Below, in pieces: positions 30,357 through 38,330 of a DNA stretch of 64,000 nt (its first letter is position 1; every line of letters starts with the position of its first letter). The notes below the pieces were generated by a model. The model searched no databases, was not told the DNA's origin, and was given only the letters and a program-made list of their open reading frames with translations. This DNA comes from Massilia sp. 9096 (GTDB taxonomy: Bacteria > Pseudomonadota > Gammaproteobacteria > Burkholderiales > Burkholderiaceae_D). The stretch lies in contig NZ_JQNN01000001.1 in NCBI RefSeq assembly GCF_000745265.1, positions 4,278,001 to 4,342,000 of the forward strand. The letters are read 5' to 3'. Made by a program: the position numbers and the translations under genes.

Positions 30357-30899
30357 TCAGCTCTTGCGGCGACGCAGTGCGAGCGCGCCCATGCCCAGGC
30401 CTATCAGCGCCAGCGACGCCGGTTCCGGGACGTTGGTGGTCGTGTCCAGGTTGGTCGCTTGGGCCGTCAGGGTCGAGCTGACGAAAATGTAGTCGCCAGA
30501 GGTCGAGCTGAGGTTGACCGTCAGCTGGCCGTCTTTCGCCAGGTCGGCCAGCGATTTTTGCAAGTTGACCGTATAGGACTTTTCCTGGTGGTTCGGCACG
30601 TTGCTGCCGGTATAGGTTTGCAGGAACTTACCGGAACCGATGTCGAACTCGAAGCTTTCGTCGCCTGCGTTGTCGGTCAGGGTGAAGGTCAGCACGCCGC
30701 TGGTCAGGGACTGGGTCAGCGGGTTGTAACCTTTGCTCAGAATATCGAAGTTGATGTCGTAACCGTCGACGTCGCTCTTGTTGATCTTGACTTGTTTGGA
30801 CGGCGTGATGGTTTGGGTATACGTCAAGACACTTGCGTGAGCAAAGACGGTAGCGGTGGACAGGGCGATGGTGGCGAACAGGTGTTTGACGATGGACAT
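30357..30899 (-). CDS. PEP-CTERM sorting-domain exported protein
   Basis: A 180-residue secreted protein with an N-terminal signal peptide (ending near VFAHA) and a textbook C-terminal sorting signal: VPEPASLALIGLGMGALAL followed by RRRKS. Such proteins are cut by an exosortase (EpsH/XrtA type) and go to the cell surface or exopolysaccharide matrix. The middle 130 residues are beta-rich, Thr/Ser-heavy and have no recognised domain. The gene is lower in GC than its neighbours. Its upstream region has a sigma-54 promoter and an inverted repeat, as is known for PEP-CTERM genes under PrsK/PrsR control. An AGGAG site lies 8 bp before the ATG. No exosortase gene is in the window. Confidence 0.92.
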   Translation of the reverse strand: MSIVKHLFATIALSTATVFAHASVLTYTQTITPSKQVKINKSDVDGYDINFDILSKGYNPLTQSLTSGVLTFTLTDNAGDESFEFDIGSGKFLQTYTGSNVPNHQEKSYTVNLQKSLADLAKDGQLTVNLSSTSGDYIFVSSTLTAQATNLDTTTNVPEPASLALIGLGMGALALRRRKS

Positions 30900-30932
30900 T
30901 TAGATTTCTCCTAGTTTTGGTATTTGCATATA

Positions 30933-30948
30933 AGCATTTACCGTGCCA
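30933..30948 (-). promoter_or_regulatory. Putative sigma-54 (RpoN) promoter of the PEP-CTERM gene
   Basis: On the minus strand the sequence reads TGGCAC-N5-ATGC, one base off the TGGCAC-N5-TTGC consensus. The invariant GG and GC are in place 10 bp apart. The predicted start is near 30922, leaving a 23-nt leader with an AGGAG ribosome site before the ATG at 30899. Confidence 0.75.
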
Positions 30949-30979
30949 GGAAAGAAATCTTATTTAAAACAAACACTTA

Positions 30980-31015
30980 TTTACACTCAACAAGATTTAC
31001 GTCGCTGAGTGTAAA
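30980..31015. promoter_or_regulatory. Inverted repeat, candidate enhancer site for a sigma-54 activator
   Basis: TTTACACTCA (30980-30989) and TGAGTGTAAA (31006-31015) are exact reverse complements with a 16-bp spacer. The centre lies about 75 bp upstream of the predicted sigma-54 start, a usual place for an enhancer-binding protein such as PrsR. The protein that binds is inferred. Confidence 0.55.
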
Positions 31016-31361
31016 GAAAATAGACAATTATTTAAGAATCTCTCATTTTTGTTAACTTTCGCCAGCCTTTTTATTTCTTAAAGAAACTATTTTCCCAAAC
31101 TCTGTTAAATTATTTCTTGAAAGTATTTATTATTTTTCCATAAAGAAATAACAGATGAATTTTTGATTACTTGATGTAAGGAAAACCGACACTACCGCCC
31201 TGCTGACGCAGATCAAGCCATATGGAAGGACGCGGTGAGCGCCGATACCGTCGTGTGCGACGGCTGTGATCGGTGGGATGGGAAAGAAGAAGAAACACGA
31301 TCAAGCGCGAGGCTGGGCGCCTTCGCGGAAGCGCCAGGCAGGCGCTTCCCTGTGCACGACG

Positions 31362-32354
31362 TCAGGCTGCGACGCCCGCCTCGTGCGCCTGCTGGTCGGC
31401 GTGGTACGACGAACGCACCATCGCGCCGACGGCCGCGTGCACGAAGCCCATCTCGTACGCGGCTTCCTCGAACTTCTTGAACTGGTCCGGGTGCACGTAG
31501 CGGCGCACCGGCAGGTGCGAGTTCGACGGCGCCAGGTACTGGCCGATGGTCAGCATGTCGATGTCGTGCGCGCGCATGTCGCGCATGACTTCGAGGATTT
31601 CATCGTCGGTCTCGCCCAGGCCGACCATCAGGCCCGATTTCGTCACGGCGCTCGGGTACTTCTGCTTGAATTGCTTGAGCAGCTCGAGCGAGTGCTTGTA
31701 GTCGGCGCCCGGGCGCGCTTCCTTGTACAGGCGCGGCACGGTTTCCAGGTTGTGGTTCATCACGTCCGGCAGACCGTCGGCGAAGATGTTCAACGCCTTG
31801 TCGAGGCGGCCGCGGAAGTCCGGCACCAGCACTTCGATCTTGGTGTTCGGCGACAATGCGCGGGTCTTGCTGATGCACTCGACGAAGTGGCCGGCGCCGC
31901 CGTCGCGCAGGTCGTCGCGGTCGACCGAGGTGATCACGACATACGACAGGCGCAGGTCGGCGATAGTTTTAGCCAGGTTGCCCGGCTCGTTGACGTCGAG
32001 CGGGTCGGGACGGCCGTGGCCGACGTCGCAGAACGGGCAACGGCGCGTGCACTTGTCGCCCATGATCATGAAGGTCGCGGTGCCCTTGCCGAAGCATTCG
32101 CCGATGTTCGGGCAGCTCGCTTCTTCGCACACCGTGACCAGGTTGTTGGCGCGCAGGATGTCCTTGATCTCGTAGAAGCGCGACGAGGCGCTCGCGGCCT
32201 TCACGCGGATCCAGTCCGGCTTTTTCAGGCGCTCGTGCTGCTCGAGCGGGACGATCTTGATCGGGATGCGCGAGGTCTTGTCGGCGCCCTTCTGCTTGTC
32301 GCTGGCGTTGTAGGCGGATGCTGCGGCGCTGCCGGTGTCGATTTCGGAAGTCAT
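31362..32354 (-). CDS. lipA: Lipoyl synthase (radical SAM)
   Basis: A 330-residue enzyme that inserts two sulfurs into octanoyl chains on lipoyl domains. Both iron-sulfur motifs are present: the auxiliary cluster [12 protein letters not shown] and the radical-SAM cluster [11 protein letters not shown]. The family end RSSYHADQQ supplies the conserved serine ligand. The ATG at 32354 begins a protein of usual length; 57 further upstream codons are shadow sequence over lipB. It is the last gene of ybeD-lipB-lipA, 23 bp after lipB. Confidence 0.96.
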   Translation of the reverse strand: MTSEIDTGSAAASAYNASDKQKGADKTSRIPIKIVPLEQHERLKKPDWIRVKAASASSRFYEIKDILRANNLVTVCEEASCPNIGECFGKGTATFMIMGDKCTRRCPFCDVGHGRPDPLDVNEPGNLAKTIADLRLSYVVITSVDRDDLRDGGAGHFVECISKTRALSPNTKIEVLVPDFRGRLDKALNIFADGLPDVMNHNLETVPRLYKEARPGADYKHSLELLKQFKQKYPSAVTKSGLMVGLGETDDEILEVMRDMRAHDIDMLTIGQYLAPSNSHLPVRRYVHPDQFKKFEEAAYEMGFVHAAVGAMVRSSYHADQQAHEAGVAA

Positions 32355-32377
32355 TGTGTTCTCTGCCACGAGGGCGT

Positions 32378-33139
32378 TCAATGGGTGGGTTCGTTGGCGG
32401 GCTTCGCGTCCGCTGCGGTCAAATGGCGGATCAAGGCGGCGGCCAGCGCCTGCTGCACTTCCGCCAGCGGCGCGTCGACGCCCATGCTGCGCATGTCGAC
32501 GGTGGCCAGGCCGGAATAGCCGCACGGGTTGATCCAGCCGAACGGCGCCAGATCCATGCCGACGTTCAGCGACACGCCGTGGTAGGTGCAGCCGTTGCCG
32601 CGCACTTTCAGGCCGAGCGCGGCGATCTTGGCGCCCCGCATGGCGCCGTTGGCCATGTAGATGCCGGGCGCGCCTTCGACGCGTTCACCGGCAAGATTAT
32701 ACGCCGCCAGCACATCGATGACCGCCTGCTCGATTTTATGCACGAACTGGCGCGCGTACAGCTTGCCGCCCGGCTTGTTGCGGCGCAGGTCCATCAGCAG
32801 GTAGATCACGACCTGGCCGGGACCGTGGTACGTGACTTCGCCGCCGCGGTCGGTCTGCACCACCGGCACGTCGTGTGTCGCCACGGCGCCCAGCAGGTGG
32901 CCGCGGTCGGCGCCGAGGCCGAGCGTGAACACCGGCGGATGTTCGACGATCCAGAGTTCGTCGCGCGTCTCGGGCGTGCGCGCGTCGGTGAAGGCGCGCA
33001 TCGCGGCGAAGACGCTGTCGTAGTCGGCGCGGCCGAGGTCGCGGACCAGGGGACCGGATCCGGTGTCGTGCGGCGGTTTGCTCAGGGCGGGGTCGGGCGC
33101 GACCGGGCCGGTTGGGCCGATAGGGCGGTTCGCTTGCAT
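32378..33139 (-). CDS. lipB: Octanoyl-[acyl carrier protein]:protein octanoyltransferase
   Basis: A 253-residue transferase that moves octanoyl groups from ACP to lipoyl domains, upstream of LipA. Family blocks are [56 protein letters not shown] (catalytic lysine) and [14 protein letters not shown] (catalytic cysteine). The first 30 residues are a Pro-rich extension of no evident role; the start is the ATG before it, and a shorter start is possible. The position between ybeD and lipA is the conserved one. Confidence 0.95.
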   Translation of the reverse strand: MQANRPIGPTGPVAPDPALSKPPHDTGSGPLVRDLGRADYDSVFAAMRAFTDARTPETRDELWIVEHPPVFTLGLGADRGHLLGAVATHDVPVVQTDRGGEVTYHGPGQVVIYLLMDLRRNKPGGKLYARQFVHKIEQAVIDVLAAYNLAGERVEGAPGIYMANGAMRGAKIAALGLKVRGNGCTYHGVSLNVGMDLAPFGWINPCGYSGLATVDMRSMGVDAPLAEVQQALAAALIRHLTAADAKPANEPTH

Positions 33140-33227
33140 GATAGTCGGGGCGATGGAAGCATTGAGCTACCCCGTCATTATAAGCCAGGGTCATGTGGCT
33201 TGCCCAAGACCCTGGCAAAAAGAGATG

Positions 33228-33494
33228 TTAGAGGACGACTTTGACCATCGGGTGCGAGGACAGCTCGCGGTAGATGTTGTCCAGCATCTCGCGGCTGGTG
33301 GCGCGCACGGTCACGGTCAGGCCCGTGTACGTGCCCTTGGCCGAGGGGCGGACTTCCATCTTGCCTTCGTGGAAAGTCGGGTCGTGCGCCACCACGAGCT
33401 GGTGGATCGTGGCCGGGAAATCCTCGTGCGAGGCGCCCATCACCTTGATCGGGAAATCGCTCGGGTATTCGATGAGGGAATCTTTCGGGTCCAT
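33228..33494 (-). CDS. ybeD: YbeD-family (DUF493) protein
   Basis: An 88-residue protein of the YbeD/DUF493 family, with an ACT-like fold. The core FPIKVMGASHEDFPATIHQLV, then GTYTGLTVTVRATSREMLDNIYRELSSHPMVKVVL, is clear. Its biochemical role is unknown, but it nearly always precedes lipB, as here (88 bp gap). The frame is open far upstream over the DUF6600 gene; the ATG at 33494 gives the usual family length. Confidence 0.92.
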   Translation of the reverse strand: MDPKDSLIEYPSDFPIKVMGASHEDFPATIHQLVVAHDPTFHEGKMEVRPSAKGTYTGLTVTVRATSREMLDNIYRELSSHPMVKVVL

Positions 33495-33592
33495 GGCCGC
33501 TCCTGTTAAAACCGCATTGTAGCCAAACTCGCCGGGGCGCGCCGGGAACGGCCCCCATGGCCCGCCCGGCCCGGCCGGCGATCCTCCATCGA

Positions 33593-35590
33593 TCAGCGCT
33601 CCTGCTGGTGTTGTCCGCGCGCGTCGACGTGGGCGCGCTTGTCTTCGCCACGCGGCTGTGGCGGCTGTGGCGGCGGTCCGGCCGGACGGGCAGAGGGCTG
33701 CGGCGCCGCGGCCGGTGCGGGCGCCGGCGCGGGTGGCAGCGCTGGCGCCATCACCGGGCGCGGTGCGATCGCAGCCGGCGCCGGCGCTGCGGAGGGCATC
33801 GGCGCGGACGGGCGTTCCCACTCGCTGCGGCGCGCACGGTCGGGACGCGGCTCGAATCCGGCTTGCGGCTGGCCGCCGAGCGCGGCCGGCGGCATCTGCG
33901 CCGGCTGGCGGGCGCGGCGCATTTCCCGCATTTCCTCGAATTGTTCGCGGCGCTCGAAGCGTCCCGGACCGGCCGGGTTGATGCCCCCCGGCGCCTCGGT
34001 GGTGATCGGCGCCGGGCCGGTCTGGCGCGGCGCCGGGCTGGTGATGCCGAGCCCCTGCGGTGGCTGGCGCGGCGTCGGACTGGTGACGCCGAGCGCCTGC
34101 GGCGGCTGCTGCGGCGTCGGGCTGGTCACGCCCAGCGCTTGCTGCGGCTGGCGCGGCGTCGGGCTGACCACGCCGAACGGCTGGGCGCCGACGGACGGGG
34201 CGGTCAGCACCGGGGTATTTTGGCGGATAAACCCGTCGCGCCGGATGCGTTCGGTGTCGAGCGTGCTGTTCTGGCCCAGCTGCGGGCCGCGCGCGAAGCC
34301 GCGTTCCTGACCATGGTCGAAGCCGCGATCGAAGCGGTCGCCGCGCTGCCAGCGGTTGGGCGGCGGCGGCGGTGCGGAGCCGCCCGCCAGCGGCACGGGA
34401 GGGGCATTGCGGCCACCCAGCGCCGGCAGGTTCAACAGCGGCGTACGCGCCACGTTGACGCGGCCGGGCTGGTTGAAACGGTCCTGCGGCACCACCGTCA
34501 GGCCCTGCGGGCGGAAGTCGTGCGGACGGCGCGGATCGGGGCGCACGTCGCCGTTCATCCAGCGCACGTGGTTTTCCGAGATGCGATAGCCCGGCACGAA
34601 GCGGTCGTGCGGACTCAACGGATACCAGCCGGATGCGGGCCGGCCGCCGCCGCCGACCCAGCCGACCAGCGCCGGCGCCCACACCGGGTGCTCGCGGTGA
34701 CGGCCCGGCGCCCACGACCAGCGCCGGTTGACGTAGACCCAGCGGCCGTAGTGGAAGGGCGCGTAACCCCAGGGCGAATTGTCGACCCAGGTCCAGCCCC
34801 ACGGATCGATCCAGGCCCAGCTGCCGTCGCGGTAGGGCACCCAGTCGGCGCCGACCACCGGCGTCCACAGCGGGCCGTACTCGTCGCTGGTCTGCCAGCT
34901 GCCGTAGCGGTCGAGGTCTTCGTAGCCGGTCATGTCGGTGCCGACGTAGCGTGCGGCGACCGCGTTGTCCGTGGTGCGGTCGCGCGCGGCCGACCAGTCG
35001 TCGAAGGCGTCGCGCTGGGCCAGCAGCGTGCGCACGTCGTCGTCGCCGAATTCGGCGCCCTTGCCGGCGCGCAGGGTCAGCTCGGAACCGCCGCCATCGA
35101 CCAGCGCGACGCCGTCGAACACCTCGACCGCGCTGGTGTCGCGGATGCGCTCGGCGTCCACGCGCACGCGCGCGCCCGTCTGCAGGCGCACGCGCGCCTG
35201 TGGCGTCTCGAGCCCGAAGCCGGCCACCACGTCTTCGTTGATCACATGCACGCTGGCGCTGCCGTAGTGCAGGCGCAGGCGCAGGTTGGCGTCGTCCAGT
35301 TGCGTGACTTCGAGCGAGGACTCGCCGTCCAGGCGGATCGAGGTCGAGCCGATGCGCAGCTCGGTGCGCGCGCCGGGCGCGGTGGTCACCATGGTGCCCG
35401 AGGTGACCGGCCAGTTGACCTGGGCCGGCGCCATTTCGGCGCCGACGTCGCCGGCGATGCTGACCTGGCCCTGGGTAAGGGCGATGCGGCCGACCCGGCC
35501 GGGCAGGTCGTCGTCGGCGGCGGCCAGCGTCGACAGGGTCGCGAACGCCAGCAGCGTCAGCGTCTTCAGGGCGAAACGGGGGATGCGCAT
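33593..35590 (-). CDS. Exported FecR-like/DUF6600 protein with a proline-rich repeat tail
   Basis: A 665-residue secreted protein with a signal peptide (LTLLAFATLSTLAAA). It then has a FecR-like beta domain (GRVGRIALTQGQVSIAG to about residue 190) and a Trp/Tyr-rich DUF6600-type segment at 200-350 (YGSWQTSDEYGPLW, WIDPWGWTWVDNSPWGYAPFHYG). The long C-terminal half is rich in Pro, Arg, Gln and Ala and includes about four copies of a 14-residue repeat (GVTSPTPRQPPQAL-like). Proteins of this type are envelope-located and of unknown function. It ends 98 bp before ybeD. Confidence 0.8.
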   Translation of the reverse strand: MRIPRFALKTLTLLAFATLSTLAAADDDLPGRVGRIALTQGQVSIAGDVGAEMAPAQVNWPVTSGTMVTTAPGARTELRIGSTSIRLDGESSLEVTQLDDANLRLRLHYGSASVHVINEDVVAGFGLETPQARVRLQTGARVRVDAERIRDTSAVEVFDGVALVDGGGSELTLRAGKGAEFGDDDVRTLLAQRDAFDDWSAARDRTTDNAVAARYVGTDMTGYEDLDRYGSWQTSDEYGPLWTPVVGADWVPYRDGSWAWIDPWGWTWVDNSPWGYAPFHYGRWVYVNRRWSWAPGRHREHPVWAPALVGWVGGGGRPASGWYPLSPHDRFVPGYRISENHVRWMNGDVRPDPRRPHDFRPQGLTVVPQDRFNQPGRVNVARTPLLNLPALGGRNAPPVPLAGGSAPPPPPNRWQRGDRFDRGFDHGQERGFARGPQLGQNSTLDTERIRRDGFIRQNTPVLTAPSVGAQPFGVVSPTPRQPQQALGVTSPTPQQPPQALGVTSPTPRQPPQGLGITSPAPRQTGPAPITTEAPGGINPAGPGRFERREQFEEMREMRRARQPAQMPPAALGGQPQAGFEPRPDRARRSEWERPSAPMPSAAPAPAAIAPRPVMAPALPPAPAPAPAAAPQPSARPAGPPPQPPQPRGEDKRAHVDARGQHQQER
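34021..34184 (-). repeat. Tandem 42-bp coding repeat in the DUF6600 gene
   Basis: Nearly four diverged copies of a 42-bp unit encode (V/I)(V/T)SP(T/A)P(R/Q)Q(P/T)-type 14-residue repeats. Such a tract can change length by slippage. Confidence 0.75.
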
Positions 35591-35710
35591 GGTGTCTCCG
35601 GCTGGACGTTATCGTGGCGCTGGCCTGGACGGACCGCGTCCACTGATACTACAACGCAGCAGCGCCCGAAAAGACAACGCAGGTTACAAACAGTTGCGAA
35701 ATAGCTGAGC

Positions 35711-36355
35711 TCAGGCGTGGCCGCGCTTGACGAAGAAGAGCAGGGCGCCGACCACGATCAGCACGCCGCCGAACACGCGGTTCTGGATCTTGACCGCGCG
35801 CGCATCGCGGAAGAAACGCTGCATCGACGAAGCCAGGAAGGCGTAGCCGTGCATGACGCTGGTGTCGATGGTCACCATGGTCGCGCCCAGGATCGCCAGC
35901 TGCGGCAGCACCGGCGCGTCTTTCGAGATGAACTGCGGCAGCACCGCGACCATGAAGATGATGCCCTTCGGGTTGGTCGCGTTGGTGAGAAAGCCGGTCA
36001 GCACGCGCCGCCCGAACGAGGGGTGCGCGGCCATGCCGGCGGTCGACGGCCCGCTCGCCGCATGCGGCTCGCCTTTAGCGCGCCACTGCCCGATGCCGAG
36101 CCAGATCAGGTACAGCGCGCCGATGGTCTTGACGATCGTAAACGCCAGCTCGGAGGCCAGCAGCAGCGAGCCGACGCCGGCGCCGGCGATGAGCAGCACC
36201 ATGATCAGGCCCATCTGCAGGCCGAGCACGGTGGCGCTGGCCTTCCTGACCCCGTACGCCAGCCCGTGCGACATCGACAGTACGGCGCCCGAGCCGGGAG
36301 AAATGGCGATGACGATGCCGGCGATGACGAAGGTGATCCAGGTGGCGAAGCTCAT
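35711..36355 (-). CDS. LysE/RhtB-family amino acid exporter
   Basis: A 214-residue inner-membrane exporter with about six membrane segments. The family motif ISPGSGAVLSMSHGLAYGVRKA is at the N-terminus, and GFLTNATNPKGIIFMVAVLPQF with the conserved NPK is in the middle. RhtB relatives export homoserine, threonine or other neutral amino acids; the substrate cannot be told here. It is a single gene with no regulator beside it. Confidence 0.9.
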   Translation of the reverse strand: MSFATWITFVIAGIVIAISPGSGAVLSMSHGLAYGVRKASATVLGLQMGLIMVLLIAGAGVGSLLLASELAFTIVKTIGALYLIWLGIGQWRAKGEPHAASGPSTAGMAAHPSFGRRVLTGFLTNATNPKGIIFMVAVLPQFISKDAPVLPQLAILGATMVTIDTSVMHGYAFLASSMQRFFRDARAVKIQNRVFGGVLIVVGALLFFVKRGHA

Positions 36356-36440
36356 GGCGGAAAAAAGGGAAGCGGGGAGAGGAGGGATCGAGCCTGGTGC
36401 AGGCTTGCAGCCGGCCTTGGAAAACAGGGAAGGGTACGCG

Positions 36441-36474
36441 AAAAACCCGTGCGCGCCAGCCCAGCCGGCGCGCA
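36441..36474 (-). terminator. Rho-independent terminator of the HU gene
   Basis: TGCGCGCC (36450-36457) and GGCGCGCA (36467-36474) pair perfectly. On the minus strand the stem is followed by CGGG and then TTTTT. It lies just 9 bp beyond the HU stop. Confidence 0.75.
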
Positions 36475-36482
36475 GCGGATCG

Positions 36483-36779
36483 TCAGTCGGCCTTTTTGGC
36501 GCGCTTCGGGTTGACAGCCGCCTTCAGCGTCGCGCCGGCAGCGAAACGCGGGGTCTTCGACGCTGCGATCTTGATCGCTTCGCCGGTGGCCGGGTTGCGG
36601 CCCTTGCGTGCGGCGCGCTTGGTGACCGAGAACGTGCCGAAGCCGGTGATGCCGACCGTGTCGCCTTTTTTCAGGCGCTCGGTGATGATCGCAATGATCG
36701 TGTTCACCGCGTCGTTGGCGGCGGCGCCGGACATTTCCGTACGCTTCGCAAATTCAGCGATCAGTTCGCCTTTTTTCAT
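36483..36779 (-). CDS. HU-family nucleoid protein
   Basis: A 98-residue DNA-bending protein of the HU/IHF family. The sequence starts MKKGELIAEFAKRTEMSG, continues GDTVGITGFGTFSVTKRAARKGRNPATGEAIKIAASKTPRF and ends in a Lys/Ala-rich tail (AVNPKRAKKAD), an HU-beta-like layout. The ATG at 36779 follows CCGGAGGATTT, a strong site; 12 upstream in-frame codons are less likely. It is followed by its own terminator and is probably a single-gene transcript. Confidence 0.93.
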   Translation of the reverse strand: MKKGELIAEFAKRTEMSGAAANDAVNTIIAIITERLKKGDTVGITGFGTFSVTKRAARKGRNPATGEAIKIAASKTPRFAAGATLKAAVNPKRAKKAD

Positions 36780-36903
36780 AAATCCTCCGGGTTGAAAGAG
36801 CCGGAAGATTAGCATAATTAATTGCCGTATGTAATCTTCTCAGGAATGAAAAACCGGCATACGGCCTTTATTGACGGGCGTTCTGGGTTTTCGGACCGCT
36901 GTT

Positions 36904-37110
36904 TCAGGCGCCTGCCGGCAGTTCCTGGCCGGCCAGGCGCAGGCGCAGCGCGGCGTTGATCAGCGTCTGGTAGCCGGTGCCGGTGCGCTCGGCGCGCGAA
37001 CGGAATTCGTTGAGCACCTCGTCGTCGAGGTAGATGGTGATGCGGGTCTTGCGCTTGGGCGGACGGGCACGGCGACGGGGAACGATGGATGGGTCGAAAT
37101 CGGTGGTCAT
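36904..37110 (-). CDS. BrnA-type ribbon-helix-helix antitoxin, without a toxin partner
   Basis: A 68-residue basic protein whose core RITIYLDDEVLNEFRSRAERTGTGYQTLINAALRLRL matches BrnA/CopG-like ribbon-helix-helix antitoxins. In type II systems brnT (toxin) lies just upstream of brnA. Here the 217 bp upstream contain no BrnT-like frame, so this is an orphan. It may now act as a DNA-binding regulator. An imperfect palindrome around ACGTACGT (37164-37171) next to a TATAGT box (37158-37163, minus strand) could be its own operator. Confidence 0.72.
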   Translation of the reverse strand: MTTDFDPSIVPRRRARPPKRKTRITIYLDDEVLNEFRSRAERTGTGYQTLINAALRLRLAGQELPAGA

Positions 37111-37327
37111 GGCATCTCCTTCAGGTCAGAGGCTGCTGCACCGCAGCCAATGCTTGCACTATACGTACGTGCCTGGAGCGCCTGGCGCGGAAAGTGACGA
37201 GCTGCAGATTTCCAGGGATGAAATGCACATACCGGGCTTGAAGCGTGGCCTGTTCGCGCTGCCGGACCCGTGTGCCCCGATTCCCGTGCATCCATTAAGA
37301 TGTGGCCATATTTACATGGAGGATTGG

Positions 37328-38260
37328 ATGGCTGCAGGCAGTTTATTGGCATTGATCGACGATATCGCGAGCGTCCTCGACGACGTCGCCCTGATGAGCA
37401 AGGTCGCGGCCAAGAAGACCGCCGGCGTGCTCGGCGACGACCTGGCCCTGAACGCCCAGCAGGTCACCGGGGTGAACGCCGACCGCGAGCTGCCGGTCGT
37501 GTGGGCGGTGGCGCTCGGCTCGCTGCGCAACAAGGCGATCCTGGTGCCGGCGGCCCTGGCGATCTCGGCGTTCATCCCGCAAGCGATCACGCCGCTGCTG
37601 ATGATCGGCGGCGCCTACCTGTGCTTCGAAGGCTTCGAGAAGGTCGCGCATAAATTCCTGCACGGCGCCGGAGAGGACGCGGCGCACGAACAGGAGCTTG
37701 TCAGCGCGCTGGCGGCCGGCGCCGACATGCAAGCCGTCGAACGCGACAAGATCAAGGGCGCGGTGCGCACCGATTTCATTCTGTCGGCCGAGATCATCGT
37801 GATTGCGCTCGGCGTGGTCAACGAGGGCGGCGCCGCATTCGGGTCGCAGGTGGCGGCGCTGGTCGCGGTGGCGATCGTGATGACGATCGGCGTGTACGGC
37901 GTGGTGGCCGGCATCGTCAAGATCGACGACGCCGGGCTGTACCTGAGCCGGCGCCAGGGCGCTTTCGCGCGCGCGTCCGGCGGCCTGCTGCTGGCCGCTG
38001 CGCCGCGCTTGATGAAAGCGCTGTCCGTCATCGGCACGATCGCCATGTTCATGGTCGGCGGCGGTATCATCGGCCATGCGTTCGCGCCGCTGCACCATCT
38101 GGCCGAGGGCGCAGCCGCGGCCGTGGCCGGCGTGCCGCTGCTGGGACGCGTGCTGGCGGCGCTGACGCCGTCGGTGGTCGACGCCGTGGCCGGGGTCGTG
38201 GTCGGCGCGGTGGTGTTGCTGGTCGTATCGCTGGTCAAACGTCTGCGCGGGCGGCGCTGA
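37328..38260 (+). CDS. DUF808 family membrane protein, YedI-like
   Basis: A 310-residue inner-membrane protein of the DUF808/YedI family, recognised by SLLALIDDIASVLDDVALMSKVAAKKTAGVLGDDLALNA at the N-terminus, LVSALAAG and KIKGAVRTDFILSAEIIVIALG in the middle, and several membrane segments. Function is unknown. The ATG at 37328 has GGAGG at 5-6 bp; an ATG four codons earlier lacks a good site, and the longer frame is a shadow. It is divergent from the antitoxin gene and followed after 70 bp by a cyclic-di-GMP gene. Confidence 0.88.
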   Translation: MAAGSLLALIDDIASVLDDVALMSKVAAKKTAGVLGDDLALNAQQVTGVNADRELPVVWAVALGSLRNKAILVPAALAISAFIPQAITPLLMIGGAYLCFEGFEKVAHKFLHGAGEDAAHEQELVSALAAGADMQAVERDKIKGAVRTDFILSAEIIVIALGVVNEGGAAFGSQVAALVAVAIVMTIGVYGVVAGIVKIDDAGLYLSRRQGAFARASGGLLLAAAPRLMKALSVIGTIAMFMVGGGIIGHAFAPLHHLAEGAAAAVAGVPLLGRVLAALTPSVVDAVAGVVVGAVVLLVVSLVKRLRGRR

Positions 38261-38330
38261 GCCGGATCTGCCCGTTTTCAGCCACGGAACCTCGTGGCCG
38301 CAGCCGGCTCCAAATGCAGAGGGGACGGAC

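Larger units (their letters stand above)
30900..31361. other. AT-rich intergenic region between the PEP-CTERM gene and lipA
   Basis: This 462-bp stretch has no supported gene. The part nearest the PEP-CTERM gene (30900-31170) is strikingly AT-rich and holds a sigma-54 promoter, an inverted-repeat candidate enhancer site and the short palindrome TTTCTTAAAGAAA. The part nearest lipA is GC-rich and has a 9-bp perfect hairpin (31327-31335 with 31341-31349) that may end lipA transcription, though no T-run follows. Confidence 0.6.

Noticed and set aside
37107..37352. Minus-strand 81-codon frame upstream of the antitoxin as a possible BrnT toxin
   Set aside because: The sequence has no BrnT features and is rich in Cys, Pro and His; it covers the divergent promoter region.
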